Below the pieces are notes generated by a model that worked only from the letters and a program-made list of their open reading frames with translations, made no database searches and had not been told where the DNA came from. The translations under genes and the position numbers were made by a program. A stretch of DNA of 39,651 bases from Candidatus Kutchimonas denitrificans (lineage in GTDB: Bacteria > Gemmatimonadota > Gemmatimonadetes > Palauibacterales > KS3-K002), in the NCBI GenBank assembly GCA_011774835.1, contig JAACAK010000022.1:16357-56007 (forward strand). Reading direction: 5' to 3'. Shown piece after piece: positions 24,598 to 33,223 of the stretch. The first letter of the stretch is position 1. Every line of letters begins with the position of its first letter.

Positions 24598-25452
24598 ATG
24601 GGAATCTACAAACAGCCCGGAAAGTGGGAGTGCGGGCCGTTCGCGCTCAAGCACGCCCTGTTGATGCGGGGTATTCTCGCGTCGGAGTGGAAGATCGGTC
24701 GGCTGGCCGGGACGAGTCCCGCAGGAACCAACGAGGTTCAGCTTGCCCGGGCGGCGGCGCACTACGGGTGCGAGTTCCCGACGGTTCGCCGGACCGATCC
24801 CGGTGCCGCGCGCGAAGAGCTCGCCCGGCATCTGCGGGAGGGGGTTGCCTGTCTGCTCTGCGTGGACGAGTGGGACCATTGGGTGGCCGCCGTCAACGAG
24901 GAGGAAGATCGCTTCATCATCCTCGACAGCGAGAAGTTGGAGGTGATCGTCGTCCTCGACTGGCCGCGACTGCGGAAGTGGTGGGTCTACCACGACGACG
25001 GCGCGACGCTCTATGACCTGCATCCGGTGATCCCGCCGGACACGCAGCGGACGCGGGCGCGCTTCACGCTGGAGCGCGCACGCCACCTGCTGGATCCGGC
25101 GAACCGTAGCCTGGCCCAGCTCTGGGACATCTACGTCGAGGATCTGATCGCGCTCTGCGGTTCGCCGCAGCCGGCGGCCGCTGACGCCCGATCGTTCGGC
25201 GAGTTCCTGAACGAGAACGCGGATCTGCTGCTCGACCAACTGGAGACCTGGCATGGGAAGGTCGACCGAGACGCGGCGGTGGTCGTCCTCGATCGCATGC
25301 GGTTCGTCGCCGATACCTACGGGCTCTCGGTCCAGCCCGACGGCGAGAGGCGGACGATCTCGGCGCTCAGCGTCATGCTCGCCCTCTGGTGCGCCGGCGA
25401 GTTCGGCGTCGCACCGCTATATCGAAAGGTCCCGGTCCACAAGATTCGCTGA
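24598..25452 (+). CDS. Leaderless C39/papain-like cysteine peptidase homologue, copy 2
   Basis: 284 residues from the ATG at 24598 (GAGGTGG just before it; the frame opens at a TTG ten codons earlier). It is a paralogue of the copy at 14638: the start MGIYKQPGKWECGPFALKHA matches MGIYQQPNKWQCGPFALKHA, and the catalytic-type Cys12, His94 (EWDHWVAAV) and Asp110 (FIILDSEKL) share positions. The oxyanion-type Gln before Cys is Glu11 here, a notable change that could affect catalysis. The helical C-terminal domain is kept but the basic tail is replaced by KVPVHKIR. Unlike copy 1 there is no ATP-grasp gene beside it. No signal peptide, so cytoplasmic. Confidence 0.8.
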   Translation: MGIYKQPGKWECGPFALKHALLMRGILASEWKIGRLAGTSPAGTNEVQLARAAAHYGCEFPTVRRTDPGAAREELARHLREGVACLLCVDEWDHWVAAVNEEEDRFIILDSEKLEVIVVLDWPRLRKWWVYHDDGATLYDLHPVIPPDTQRTRARFTLERARHLLDPANRSLAQLWDIYVEDLIALCGSPQPAAADARSFGEFLNENADLLLDQLETWHGKVDRDAAVVVLDRMRFVADTYGLSVQPDGERRTISALSVMLALWCAGEFGVAPLYRKVPVHKIR

Positions 25453-25870
25453 CGAGGTTCACCCTGGCGAACCGCCGCGAAGGCGGGCGCGGACATCGGG
25501 GTGCTGTGAGTGCCTCTCTGGCCGGTCAGCGCTTCATTCTCCTGTGAACGCCTCTTCGTTGAGTCGGGGTGCGTGGACGATGGTGACGCCTTATCCTGCG
25601 TACCGCTCACGAGCCGCCCCGAGGGAACGGTCCACTTGTAGCTGAGCGCGTCACCGTCAGGATCGCTCGAGTTCGAGCCGTCCAGAGTAGCTAGGGTCTG
25701 ATGGCTATCACCTGCCGGAACTGACGTGGGGTTCGCGGCCAGGCTCCGATTGAAGAACGCCGATAGCCGCTTCTGCGTCCCGTGGATCACCTGCCGCGAT
25801 CTATCGCGGCGGGTCATCGCCAATTCTTTCCAATCCACGCAACCCTTCCGGGCGACGGTGTGTCTACCCC
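25453..25870 (-). other. Gene-poor stretch holding a decayed PKD fragment
   Basis: About 418 bp without an intact gene. The part at 25605-25742 (minus) codes a recognisable PKD-like fragment; outside it I see no start signals, RNA gene or strong repeat. This is the most degraded-looking segment of the window. Confidence 0.5.
25605..25742 (-). pseudogene. Remnant of a PKD/Ig-like domain
   Basis: On the minus strand the frame reads NPTSVPAGDSHQT, then TLDGSNSSDPDGDALSYKW and TVPSGRLVSGT. That is the core of a PKD domain (DGSxSSDPDGDxLxYxW). The rest of the surrounding open frame is low-complexity and not PKD-like, and no start codon with a Shine-Dalgarno or signal peptide leads into it. It is probably a leftover of a larger surface protein gene. 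Confidence 0.5.
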
Positions 25871-27415
25871 ATGAAGCCGTTGAACCGCGGAGGTCGCACG
25901 CGTGTGGGCCCAAGTCTCGCTGTCCTTCTGACAACGTTTGCTCTGTCGAAGCTCGTGGGTCCGGCGGTGGCCCAGCCGCCGGATCCTTGGAACAGGACCA
26001 CCGAAGCGTGGGGCCGGGAGTCGGCGGCGGCGGATGACCTGAAGGCTGCTTGGCAGACGGAGCCGCGGCCTGCCATCGAACAGGTCCTCGATTCTTGGGT
26101 GCCGTCGTTGCTGGAAGAGTTTCCGACCCCTGGGGCCGCTGTGCTCGTGCTGCGCGACGGACGCGTGATCTACCGCGAGTTCTTCGGTGACGCCGATCGT
26201 GCCCGGAGGCTTACCATCACCGAGGGTACGCTCTTCAACGTTTCCTCCATCTCGAAGACGCTCACCGCGTTTGGCGTGATGCGGTTGGTAGAGGAGGGTG
26301 AGATCGGTCTGGATGAGCCGATCCAGCGCTATGTGCGCCGCTGGGAGCTTCCGCCCTCGGACTTCGATGCCTCGGCGGTGACGGTGCGCCGGGTGCTCAG
26401 CCATACCGCTGGATTGACGCCGGGCAGCGGCGCCGGTTACGGCCCTGGCGATGATCTCCCGACGCTCGAGGACGTCCTCTCCGGGACCGCGCCCGACCGG
26501 CAGCCGTTGCTGATCACGGCGGATCCCGGCACGGGCGTGAGATACTCGAACGGCGCCTACGGCCTGCTGCAGCTCTTGATCGAGGAGGTCACGGGACGAC
26601 CGTTTGCCGTTTACATGGACTCGGCGGTCCTCAGACCGCTCGCCATGACGAGCAGCGCGTTCGGCGATCCCACGGCGCCGGAGATCGCGGCACGGATCGC
26701 GACTCCGCACGACTGGCTTCTTGACCCCGTTCATCCTCCGCGCCTCGCTAACCTCGCCGCGGGAGGTCTGTTCACGACGCTGGACGACATGGGCAGGCTG
26801 GCCGCCGCCGAATTTTATGCCTCGAACTCAAACCGGACAGCCGTCGTCTCGCTCGATGCCGTGCGGCTCATGCACGCACCGGTGGCGCCGTCAAAGCGTT
26901 TCGGGTTGGGTCACGTGATTCACGACGGCGGGCCGGTCCGGGTGGTGGGCCATACAGGTCTGGGGAGCGGTTGGAACGCCAGTTTTCAGGTCGTCCCCGC
27001 AACGCGTGACGCCATCGTCGTGCTGACCAACGGCGACAACGGCTACTACGTACACCACACGATCGTCTTCGCCTGGTCCGCCTGGACGGTCGGTCGACCG
27101 CTGGGCGGAAGCGTCGCCGCTCAGAAGCGACTCAACCGGCTGGCGGGCGTGCTCGAGTTCGCGGCGGAGGCGGCCGCGATTGCCGTTTCGGTTACCCAGG
27201 AGCTCGCCCCTTTGGTGGAGCGGGCGTCGAGCGAACTCGAGGCGGACCAGCCGGGCGCGGCGCGCCGGAGCCTGGAGGAGCTGCTGGAACTGGCCGATAG
27301 ATTCGCCAGCGAGGGAAGGCTCTCACAGGACGCCCTCGCGGGGATTCGACAGCACGTCGGTGGCGGAATCGGTTGGCTACAGGTGCTGGAGGCGACCCAG
27401 TCGGTGCGACCCTAG
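25871..27415 (+). CDS. Serine hydrolase of the class C beta-lactamase/DD-peptidase family
   Basis: 514 residues. Signal peptide about 1-35 (GPAVAQ). Catalytic motifs of the family: SxxK at S126-I-S-K129, YSN at 225-227, and HTG at 361-363 (in place of KTG, as in many esterase-like members). These proteins are periplasmic or secreted acyl-enzyme hydrolases acting on D-amino acid peptides or esters; a beta-lactamase role is not implied. Past the core (about residue 415) there is a helical extension of about 100 residues (VSVTQELAPLVERASSELE, then RSLEELLELADRFASEGRLSQDAL). Shine-Dalgarno is poor. A hairpin follows the stop. Confidence 0.9.
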   Translation: MKPLNRGGRTRVGPSLAVLLTTFALSKLVGPAVAQPPDPWNRTTEAWGRESAAADDLKAAWQTEPRPAIEQVLDSWVPSLLEEFPTPGAAVLVLRDGRVIYREFFGDADRARRLTITEGTLFNVSSISKTLTAFGVMRLVEEGEIGLDEPIQRYVRRWELPPSDFDASAVTVRRVLSHTAGLTPGSGAGYGPGDDLPTLEDVLSGTAPDRQPLLITADPGTGVRYSNGAYGLLQLLIEEVTGRPFAVYMDSAVLRPLAMTSSAFGDPTAPEIAARIATPHDWLLDPVHPPRLANLAAGGLFTTLDDMGRLAAAEFYASNSNRTAVVSLDAVRLMHAPVAPSKRFGLGHVIHDGGPVRVVGHTGLGSGWNASFQVVPATRDAIVVLTNGDNGYYVHHTIVFAWSAWTVGRPLGGSVAAQKRLNRLAGVLEFAAEAAAIAVSVTQELAPLVERASSELEADQPGAARRSLEELLELADRFASEGRLSQDALAGIRQHVGGGIGWLQVLEATQSVRP

Positions 27416-27442
27416 CGGTCAGCCTCGAGATTTCGAGCAGGA

Positions 27443-27464
27443 GGTGATGCTCGGAAGCATCACC
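27443..27464. terminator. Perfect 9-bp hairpin between convergent genes
   Basis: GGTGATGCT-CGGA-AGCATCACC: perfect stem with a 4-nt loop, 27 bases past the serine hydrolase stop and before the end of the convergent secreted-protein gene. Likely a bidirectional terminator. Confidence 0.6.
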
Positions 27465-27512
27465 AACCGCAGGCGATTCGCCGAAGTCGACCCACCGAAA
27501 CCAGCCGCGCGG

Positions 27513-28499
27513 TCAGTCGTCCAGCAGCCCGGACAACCAGTGGACGACGTTGAGGCAGAACTGGGCGTTCTGCGGTGCCAGCGGATTGTTCATCCCCATG
27601 GGTACGCGCTGCGGCCCGGCCAGCTGCGCCGTGCACATCGCCGCCTCGCCGAGCACGACGGCGCGACCTTCTCCCATCGACAGCGCGCCGCCCTGCAGCC
27701 AGCCGCCGATGGGGAAGACCGGCATCTCCTCCCGTGCCGCATCCGGCAGGTTCATCGTCAGCGGGGCGACGCCCACCGCGTCGGAGCTGAGCACGAGCAA
27801 GGGCTGCACGTCACGTGACGGGTGGAACGCGTGACCGGTGAAGGTCGTCACGGTGTTGATCGTCTCTTGCGAGTTCCGGCCCCGGAGTATCGGGTGGTCG
27901 GCCAGCGCGCCGGGCTCGCCGATCGCCTCGTGTAGCTCACCGGCCGAGATCTCGTAGAGCGCCGCGCCTTGCTCGAGCGCCCCCTCATCCACCTTTCCGA
28001 AGACCTTTGTCCCCACGTACGCATCCAGCATGTCGGCTCCCAACAGGACGCCCAGGTCGCCGCTCGCTCCCGGCATCGGTGCATGGTCCACGATCAGCAA
28101 CAGCGACCCTCCACCGCGAACCCAACTGAGAAGGGCAGTGATCTCGTCTCCGCTGAAAGCTGGCGGGTGGGGGTAGGACCAATCCTCTGCATTGGCGGCT
28201 CCGATCGCGTTCGAGATGACCAGGACGTCGCACTCGCTCAACGATTCTGCTGTAAACGCACCCGGCTGATCGCTTACCCGGTACCCGTCGTCGGCCAGCA
28301 GCGTCGCGAAGGCCAGGTAGCGGCCGTCGATGGTGTGGAAGTTGTGATGCCCGCTGTCGATGCAGACCCGGGGGCCTGTCCCGGCATCGTAAGCGGCCTC
28401 GGGCCCTGCGTAGTGAAAGGCGCTGTCCGCCACCTGCTGGGCTCGCGCGCTCGCAGACATCAGTGCCAGCAACGCCACAGCTGTCGTTAGGGCTCTCAT
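27513..28499 (-). CDS. Exported GATase-like/DUF4350-type protein
   Basis: 328 residues with a signal peptide (about 1-20, ASARA before QQV). The mature part has the flavodoxin-like layout of class I amidotransferase-fold proteins: GPRVCIDSGHHNFHTIDGRY, then CDVLVISNAIGA, LLSWVRGGGSLLLIVDHAPMPG, and GRAVVLGEAAMC. The last resembles a nucleophile-elbow region (GEAAMC), but no full Cys-His-Glu triad is clear, so it may be a non-enzymatic binding member. AGGTG lies six bases before the ATG. It starts 54 bp after the symporter gene on the same strand and is probably its co-transcribed partner. Family function is not established. Confidence 0.7.
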   Translation of the reverse strand: MRALTTAVALLALMSASARAQQVADSAFHYAGPEAAYDAGTGPRVCIDSGHHNFHTIDGRYLAFATLLADDGYRVSDQPGAFTAESLSECDVLVISNAIGAANAEDWSYPHPPAFSGDEITALLSWVRGGGSLLLIVDHAPMPGASGDLGVLLGADMLDAYVGTKVFGKVDEGALEQGAALYEISAGELHEAIGEPGALADHPILRGRNSQETINTVTTFTGHAFHPSRDVQPLLVLSSDAVGVAPLTMNLPDAAREEMPVFPIGGWLQGGALSMGEGRAVVLGEAAMCTAQLAGPQRVPMGMNNPLAPQNAQFCLNVVHWLSGLLDD

Positions 28500-28553
28500 G
28501 GTCGCACCTGCCTTCAGCGTCGAATGGTTTCCGAGCCCGGGCGAGTTGGGCGC

Positions 28554-29810
28554 TCAGGCTGGCGGACGATCGAGGGCGTAGTCGCCAGGCCCGACTTCGC
28601 CCAGCACCCCCTCGCCGCCCAGCCTGGCGACGATCACCGAGCCGCACGAATCGCTCAGCACGTTGACCGCGGTGCGGAACATGTCGAGGATCCGGTCCAC
28701 GGCGAGGATGATCGCCACGCCCTCCAACGGCAGGCCGACGGCGGTCAGGATGATCGACATCATCACCAGGCCGGCCATCGGCACACTCGCGGCGCCGATC
28801 GATGCCAGAAGCGCAGTCAGCACCACCAGCAGCTGCTCTCCCAGCGACAATCCGATGCCGTAGATCTGCGCGATGAAGATCGTGGCGACGCACTCGTACA
28901 GCGCCGTGCCGTCCATGTTCACCGTCGCGCCGATCGGCAGCACGAACGACGATATCTTCTCCGGCACCTTCGAGTTGTCGGTCACGGCCTCCATCGTGAG
29001 CGGTAGCGTCACGATGCTCGAGCAGGTCGAGAAGGCGGTGACCAGCGGCGGCGGCATCCCCTTGTAATGCTTCACGGGGTTGATGCGTGTCACGAAGTAC
29101 AGCAGCAGCGGCAGAGTCACGAACGCGTGAATGAACAACCCGATCAGGACGACCACGAAATAGAAGCCCAGCGTCCGAAACGCTTCGAACCCGGTGGTGG
29201 CGACGATGACCGCGTTGATGCCGAAGACACCCAGCGGAGCCGACCACACCACGAACCGGGTCAGCTTCATCATCGCCTCGAACGCCGCCTGGAACAGGTC
29301 CCCCAGCTTCGACCGGTACGGCTCTTCGAGTCGCGTGACGAAGTAGCCGAACAGGATGCTGAAGAATATGACGGGGAGTACGTCGCCCGCGGCCACCGCC
29401 GCGAACGGGTTCTCCGGGATAATTTCGATGAGAATCTCGCCGAAGCTCTGCTGCGTCGCCGGGACCTCGGAGACCTGCTGCTCCAGCTCGATCGCCGAGC
29501 CCACGCCCGGCCTGAAGACATTGACGAGGGTCAGTCCGGTCAGGATCGCCAGCAGGCTGGTGGTCACGTAATAGCCCAGCGTCCGCGCCCCCAGCAAACC
29601 GAGATCCCTTCGCTCGCCGACGCTGATGACGGCGGCGGTGATCGACGTGACGATCAGCGGCATGATCGCCATGCGCAGCAGCCGCAGGAAGACGTCGGAG
29701 AGCGGTTCGGCCAGCGGGACGATCGACTCTCCGAAGGCTCGGCCGCAGATGATGCCCGCGAAGAGGCCGACGAAGATCCAAAAGGTGAGTGATTTGTAAG
29801 GTATTCGCAC
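28554..29810 (-). CDS. Dicarboxylate/glutamate:cation symporter (DAACS family)
   Basis: Inner-membrane transporter of about 418 residues from a GTG at 29810; the frame is open to a TTG at 29879 (441 residues), but the upstream part is not hydrophobic and the family begins just before TM1 (RIPYKSLTFWIFVGLFAG). Signature elements: the serine-rich hairpin loop TCSSIVTLP (262-270), the substrate/cation NMDGT motif (298-302), GAASVPMAG, and the last helix DRILDMFRTAVNVLSDSC. The family imports glutamate, aspartate or C4-dicarboxylates with Na+ or H+. No strong Shine-Dalgarno is seen for either start. The exported GATase-like gene follows. Confidence 0.9.
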   Translation of the reverse strand: MRIPYKSLTFWIFVGLFAGIICGRAFGESIVPLAEPLSDVFLRLLRMAIMPLIVTSITAAVISVGERRDLGLLGARTLGYYVTTSLLAILTGLTLVNVFRPGVGSAIELEQQVSEVPATQQSFGEILIEIIPENPFAAVAAGDVLPVIFFSILFGYFVTRLEEPYRSKLGDLFQAAFEAMMKLTRFVVWSAPLGVFGINAVIVATTGFEAFRTLGFYFVVVLIGLFIHAFVTLPLLLYFVTRINPVKHYKGMPPPLVTAFSTCSSIVTLPLTMEAVTDNSKVPEKISSFVLPIGATVNMDGTALYECVATIFIAQIYGIGLSLGEQLLVVLTALLASIGAASVPMAGLVMMSIILTAVGLPLEGVAIILAVDRILDMFRTAVNVLSDSCGSVIVARLGGEGVLGEVGPGDYALDRPPA

Positions 29811-29946
29811 AGGCCCATTATGCAGACCGACCGGGATGGAGAAAAGGGCGCGATCAGATCGTCCACCGGCCGGCTCCAACCTTTACCCAACGGGTCGTGT
29901 CTAAGCGTCAAAGCCACCCAACCCACCATCTTCGGGAGGTAGCCTC

Positions 29947-32406
29947 GTGGAGTCTCTCTTAGCGGATGCACGGTTCGCCCTGCGGACTCTGATCCGACGG
30001 CCTGGATTCAGCGGCCTGGTCGTGCTCACGATCGCCCTCGGCATCGGAGCGAACACGGCGATGTTCAGCGTGGTCAGCGGTACACTCCTGCGACCTTTGC
30101 CTTATCTGGAGCCTGACCAGGTCGTGCTCATCCGTCCCCTCTGGCGCGACGGGCGGCGCAGTTCGGGGCACGTGGGCGTTGCGGAGTACAACGAGCTGCG
30201 CCGGCGCAACCGATCGTTTACAGAGCTCGCGGCGGTGGAAATAGCCGAGGCGACATTGGTCGGTAGTGGTCCGCCGCAGGAGATCGTGGGCGCTCGGGTC
30301 ACCTCGTCGCTCTTCGATGTCCTGGGGGTCGGAGCATCCCGCGGTCGGACGCTCCTTTCGCAGGACGATGCGGCGGTCGGGGCTGACGTCGTGGTTGTCA
30401 GCCACTCTCTCTGGCAACGGGCGTTCGGCGGCGATCCCGATCTGTTGGGTCGGACGATCCGCCTCGATCAGAAACCGTACACGGTCGTGGGAATCATGCC
30501 GGATGGCTTCGTGCTCCCGACCGAGATCAGGACCCTCACGCGTGCGGACGTCCTGATGCCCTTGCGGTTCGATCCGTCTCGCGCGCGCTCGTTCGCGATC
30601 AAGGACCTGGAGTCCGTGATCGGCCGGCTGGCACCGCGGGCCACGATCGGCTCGGCGGCCGCCGATGTGGAACGGATCGCGACGGAGATCGCGGACGAAC
30701 ACCCGGAGAACTATGCGGAGGGCGGGTGGACGCTGGACGTGGTTCGACCGCTCGACGAGGCGGTGGGTGGAGTGCGCGAGTTACTGATTCTCCTCGTTGT
30801 CGGCGTCGGTCTGGTTCTGCTGGTCGGCTGCGCCAACGTCGCGGGTCTGATGTTGACCCGCGGTGCCGGGCGGCGGCGCGAGTTGGCGGTGCGAGCGGCT
30901 GTCGGCGCGGGCCGCGGCAGGTTGGTACGGCACCTGCTCACCGAGTCCGTGCTCCTGGTGGGATCGGGCGGTGTGCTGGGGGCGGCGGCGGCCTTCGTCG
31001 TCGTGCCCACCGTACGGCGCACCCTGTTCGAGTCGCTGCCTCGCGCGGAAGGTATCGCGGTGGATCCAACGGTCCTCCTATTCGCCCTCGGCGTGACGGG
31101 CGTGACAGGAATCCTCGTCGGGCTGGTGCCGGCGTGGCGACTTTCCGGCCTGGATCTTCGCGGCCACCTGGTGGGAGCGGGTACAGGCGCGGGGCGAACC
31201 TGGAGTCGCAAGACCGGTCGCGCCCTCGTCGTCGGCGAGCTGGCGGTTACCACGATCCTGGTGATCGGATCGATGCTGATGACGCGTAGCCTGATCGAGC
31301 TGTGGCGTGTCGATCCGGGGTTCGAGTCCACCGGAGTCCTCACCTTCCAGGTCTCGACGCCTCGACACGCCTATCCGGACGAGACTCGCGTGAACGAGTT
31401 CCATCGCCGACTCGTCGGAGAGCTCGAGGCGGTGCCGGGCGTGCAGGCCGCGGGTATCATGCGGAGGCGACCTCTGGCTGACCGTGTCGGTACGTGGTCG
31501 GTGATGCTCCAGGGACGCGACGGGCCGGCGTGGCGACCGGAGGGTTACCCCGAGTGGCAGGCGGTGAGCCCTGGCGTCTTCGAGGCGCTGGAGATCCGGA
31601 TCTCGAGGGGGCGCGGGCTGGAGCCGACGGACCTCAGCGGTCCTGCGGGCCCGATCCTGGTCAACGAGGCGTTCGCCAGGGCGTATTGGCCTGGCGAAGA
31701 CCCCGTCGGTGGGCGCGTGCGGATGGATGGGGGGCCGAACAACCCGTGGCTCACCATCGTCGGGGTCGTAGAGGATGTCAGTCACGACGCGCTCGCCGGG
31801 GGGGCGAACCCTCGCCTCTACATACCTCATCCTCACTTCGCCGAGGCGACGAGTATGGGCCCGATCCGTGGCGTGAGCCTCGTGCTGAAGACCACACTCG
31901 CCCCCGGCGCCCTGGCCGACGAAGCCCGCTCCGCGGTGTGGTCCCTCGATCCCGAGATGCCGGTCACCAGCGTTCGCACCATGCGGGAGATCGTAGCCGC
32001 GTCGGTGTCGAACGTCTCGCTGCTGGCTCTGCTGCTGAACGTGTTCGGTGGGCTGGCTTTGGTCATGGCAGCCGTGGGGATCTACGGTCTCATGTCACAG
32101 GAGGTGAGCTCGCGAACACACGAGATCGGAGTGCGCACGGCCCTCGGCGCCGATCCCGGGCGAACCTTGCGGCTTTTTTTGCTCGAGGGTCTCGGGTTGG
32201 GCGTCGTCGGCGTCGCAGCCGGCTCGTTCGCCGCCCTGGCGGCCAGTCGGGTGCTGGCCACGTTCGTCTTCGGCGTGACGCCGTCCGATCCGGTCACATA
32301 CGCCGGGGTCGCCGTGGCGCTCTGTTGCGCGGCAGGGCTCGCCAGCTACATACCGGCCCGGCGGGCGATCCGCGTCGATCCGATCGTCGCCCTGCGTCCC
32401 GAGTGA
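29947..32406 (+). CDS. ADOP-type large FtsX/MacB permease without prefix domain
   Basis: 819 residues from GTG at 29947 with GGGAGGTAG before it. It lacks the N-terminal prefix of the copy at 20474 but is otherwise the same architecture: DARFALRTLIRRPGFSGLVVLTIALGIGANTAMFS (TM1), a periplasmic MacB-core, three mid TMs (VGVGLVLLVGCANVAGLMLTRGAG, then VLGAAAAFVVVPTV), a second periplasmic domain with RIKDVSHD-type VVGVVEDVS, and the closing FtsX helices ending RRAIRVDPIVALRPE. No ATPase gene is adjacent and no PadR gene precedes it. Function of orphan ADOP permeases is not settled; efflux or lipid handling is the usual guess. Confidence 0.92.
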   Translation: MESLLADARFALRTLIRRPGFSGLVVLTIALGIGANTAMFSVVSGTLLRPLPYLEPDQVVLIRPLWRDGRRSSGHVGVAEYNELRRRNRSFTELAAVEIAEATLVGSGPPQEIVGARVTSSLFDVLGVGASRGRTLLSQDDAAVGADVVVVSHSLWQRAFGGDPDLLGRTIRLDQKPYTVVGIMPDGFVLPTEIRTLTRADVLMPLRFDPSRARSFAIKDLESVIGRLAPRATIGSAAADVERIATEIADEHPENYAEGGWTLDVVRPLDEAVGGVRELLILLVVGVGLVLLVGCANVAGLMLTRGAGRRRELAVRAAVGAGRGRLVRHLLTESVLLVGSGGVLGAAAAFVVVPTVRRTLFESLPRAEGIAVDPTVLLFALGVTGVTGILVGLVPAWRLSGLDLRGHLVGAGTGAGRTWSRKTGRALVVGELAVTTILVIGSMLMTRSLIELWRVDPGFESTGVLTFQVSTPRHAYPDETRVNEFHRRLVGELEAVPGVQAAGIMRRRPLADRVGTWSVMLQGRDGPAWRPEGYPEWQAVSPGVFEALEIRISRGRGLEPTDLSGPAGPILVNEAFARAYWPGEDPVGGRVRMDGGPNNPWLTIVGVVEDVSHDALAGGANPRLYIPHPHFAEATSMGPIRGVSLVLKTTLAPGALADEARSAVWSLDPEMPVTSVRTMREIVAASVSNVSLLALLLNVFGGLALVMAAVGIYGLMSQEVSSRTHEIGVRTALGADPGRTLRLFLLEGLGLGVVGVAAGSFAALAASRVLATFVFGVTPSDPVTYAGVAVALCCAAGLASYIPARRAIRVDPIVALRPE

Positions 32407-32419
32407 CGGCTTCTTTACC

Positions 32420-32465
32420 CTCACCCTTCCGGACCTGGTGCACGATGCCCGGACGAAAGGGTGAG
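32420..32465. terminator. Hairpin after the second ADOP permease
   Basis: CTCACCCTT (32420-32428) pairs exactly with AAGGGTGAG (32457-32465), with a CCGG-containing inner loop of 28 nt that can extend the fold. It starts 13 bases past the stop. Confidence 0.45.
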
Positions 32466-32645
32466 CCGGTGTCACACGGACACGATCGGCACGTCAGAAA
32501 CACACGCCACCCGGCCGGCTGGGTTCGCCCGGCGGCGTGGCAGCACGAGGGCACCGGACTGCCACCTCCTTCGTAGCTGGCACGAGAAATGACATGCTGG
32601 TTGTCGGACAGACCTTGAACACGGTTCGACGACTGGAGGTGGCCG

Positions 32646-33203
32646 ATGCTCCGACGACTGGCGTTGGTTCTGGTGGCCGGTTCCCTGTTGGGCGGCACGG
32701 CGGAGCTCTTCGCGCAGGCCGATGCAGCTGACGATCCGGTCTGGGGGGATCGGCTGGCTGTTCACGACGGGTTCTGGATCAGCTTCGGCTTAGGCGGCGG
32801 CCGGGACTTCGGTGACGAAGAGTTCGGCAGCGCGGGCTATATACGGCTGGGCGGGACGGTCAAACCAAGGTGGCTGGTGGGCGGCGAGGTGGTTGGGATC
32901 TTCTGGGAGGAGAGTGAAGCCGATATCTCCTTGGGGAATGTCACCTTTACGGTGATCCACTATCCCGCCGGCGGGTTCTTTCTGAAGGGCGGGGTCGGTT
33001 TCGGTGGCCGCGACGCATCGGTCAGCGAGGGCGACTTCAGGGTGACCACGTCAAGGGAGGGTCTCGGGCTCACACTCGGCAGCGGCTTCGAGATTCGCCT
33101 GGGCCGAAACTTCTTCCTCACCCCGGGCGTCGATCTGCTGCTTCAGACGATCGACGGTGGCAACGTAGGAGTGGTGTTCAGTCTGGGAGCGACCTGGCAC
33201 TAG
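32646..33203 (+). CDS. Small outer-membrane beta-barrel protein
   Basis: 185 residues, ATG preceded by GGAGGTGG. Signal peptide about 1-23 (ELFAQ). The mature chain is strands with glycine and aromatic residues: GFWISFGLGGGRDFG, GYIRLGGTVKPRWLVGGEVVGIFW, FTVIHYPAGGFFLKGGVGFGGRD, GLGLTLGSGFEIRLGRNFFLTPGVDLLLQ, VGVVFSLGATWH. The aromatic C-terminal end (TWH) fits an outer-membrane insertion signal less well than a final Phe. An eight-strand OmpW/OmpX-like size is plausible. It appears monocistronic and converges on the efflux operon with a 20-bp gap. Confidence 0.78.
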   Translation: MLRRLALVLVAGSLLGGTAELFAQADAADDPVWGDRLAVHDGFWISFGLGGGRDFGDEEFGSAGYIRLGGTVKPRWLVGGEVVGIFWEESEADISLGNVTFTVIHYPAGGFFLKGGVGFGGRDASVSEGDFRVTTSREGLGLTLGSGFEIRLGRNFFLTPGVDLLLQTIDGGNVGVVFSLGATWH

Positions 33204-33223
33204 CGCCGTTTTGCGCGTGTTCC

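Noticed and set aside
25871-27415. Antibiotic-resistance beta-lactamase
   Set aside because: The fold matches, but HTG replaces KTG and the long helical tail and the context give no support for a resistance role.
27985-29781. Minus-strand open frame of about 600 codons
   Set aside because: Out-of-frame shadow of the symporter and GATase-like genes on the same strand; arginine/glycine-rich and without motifs.
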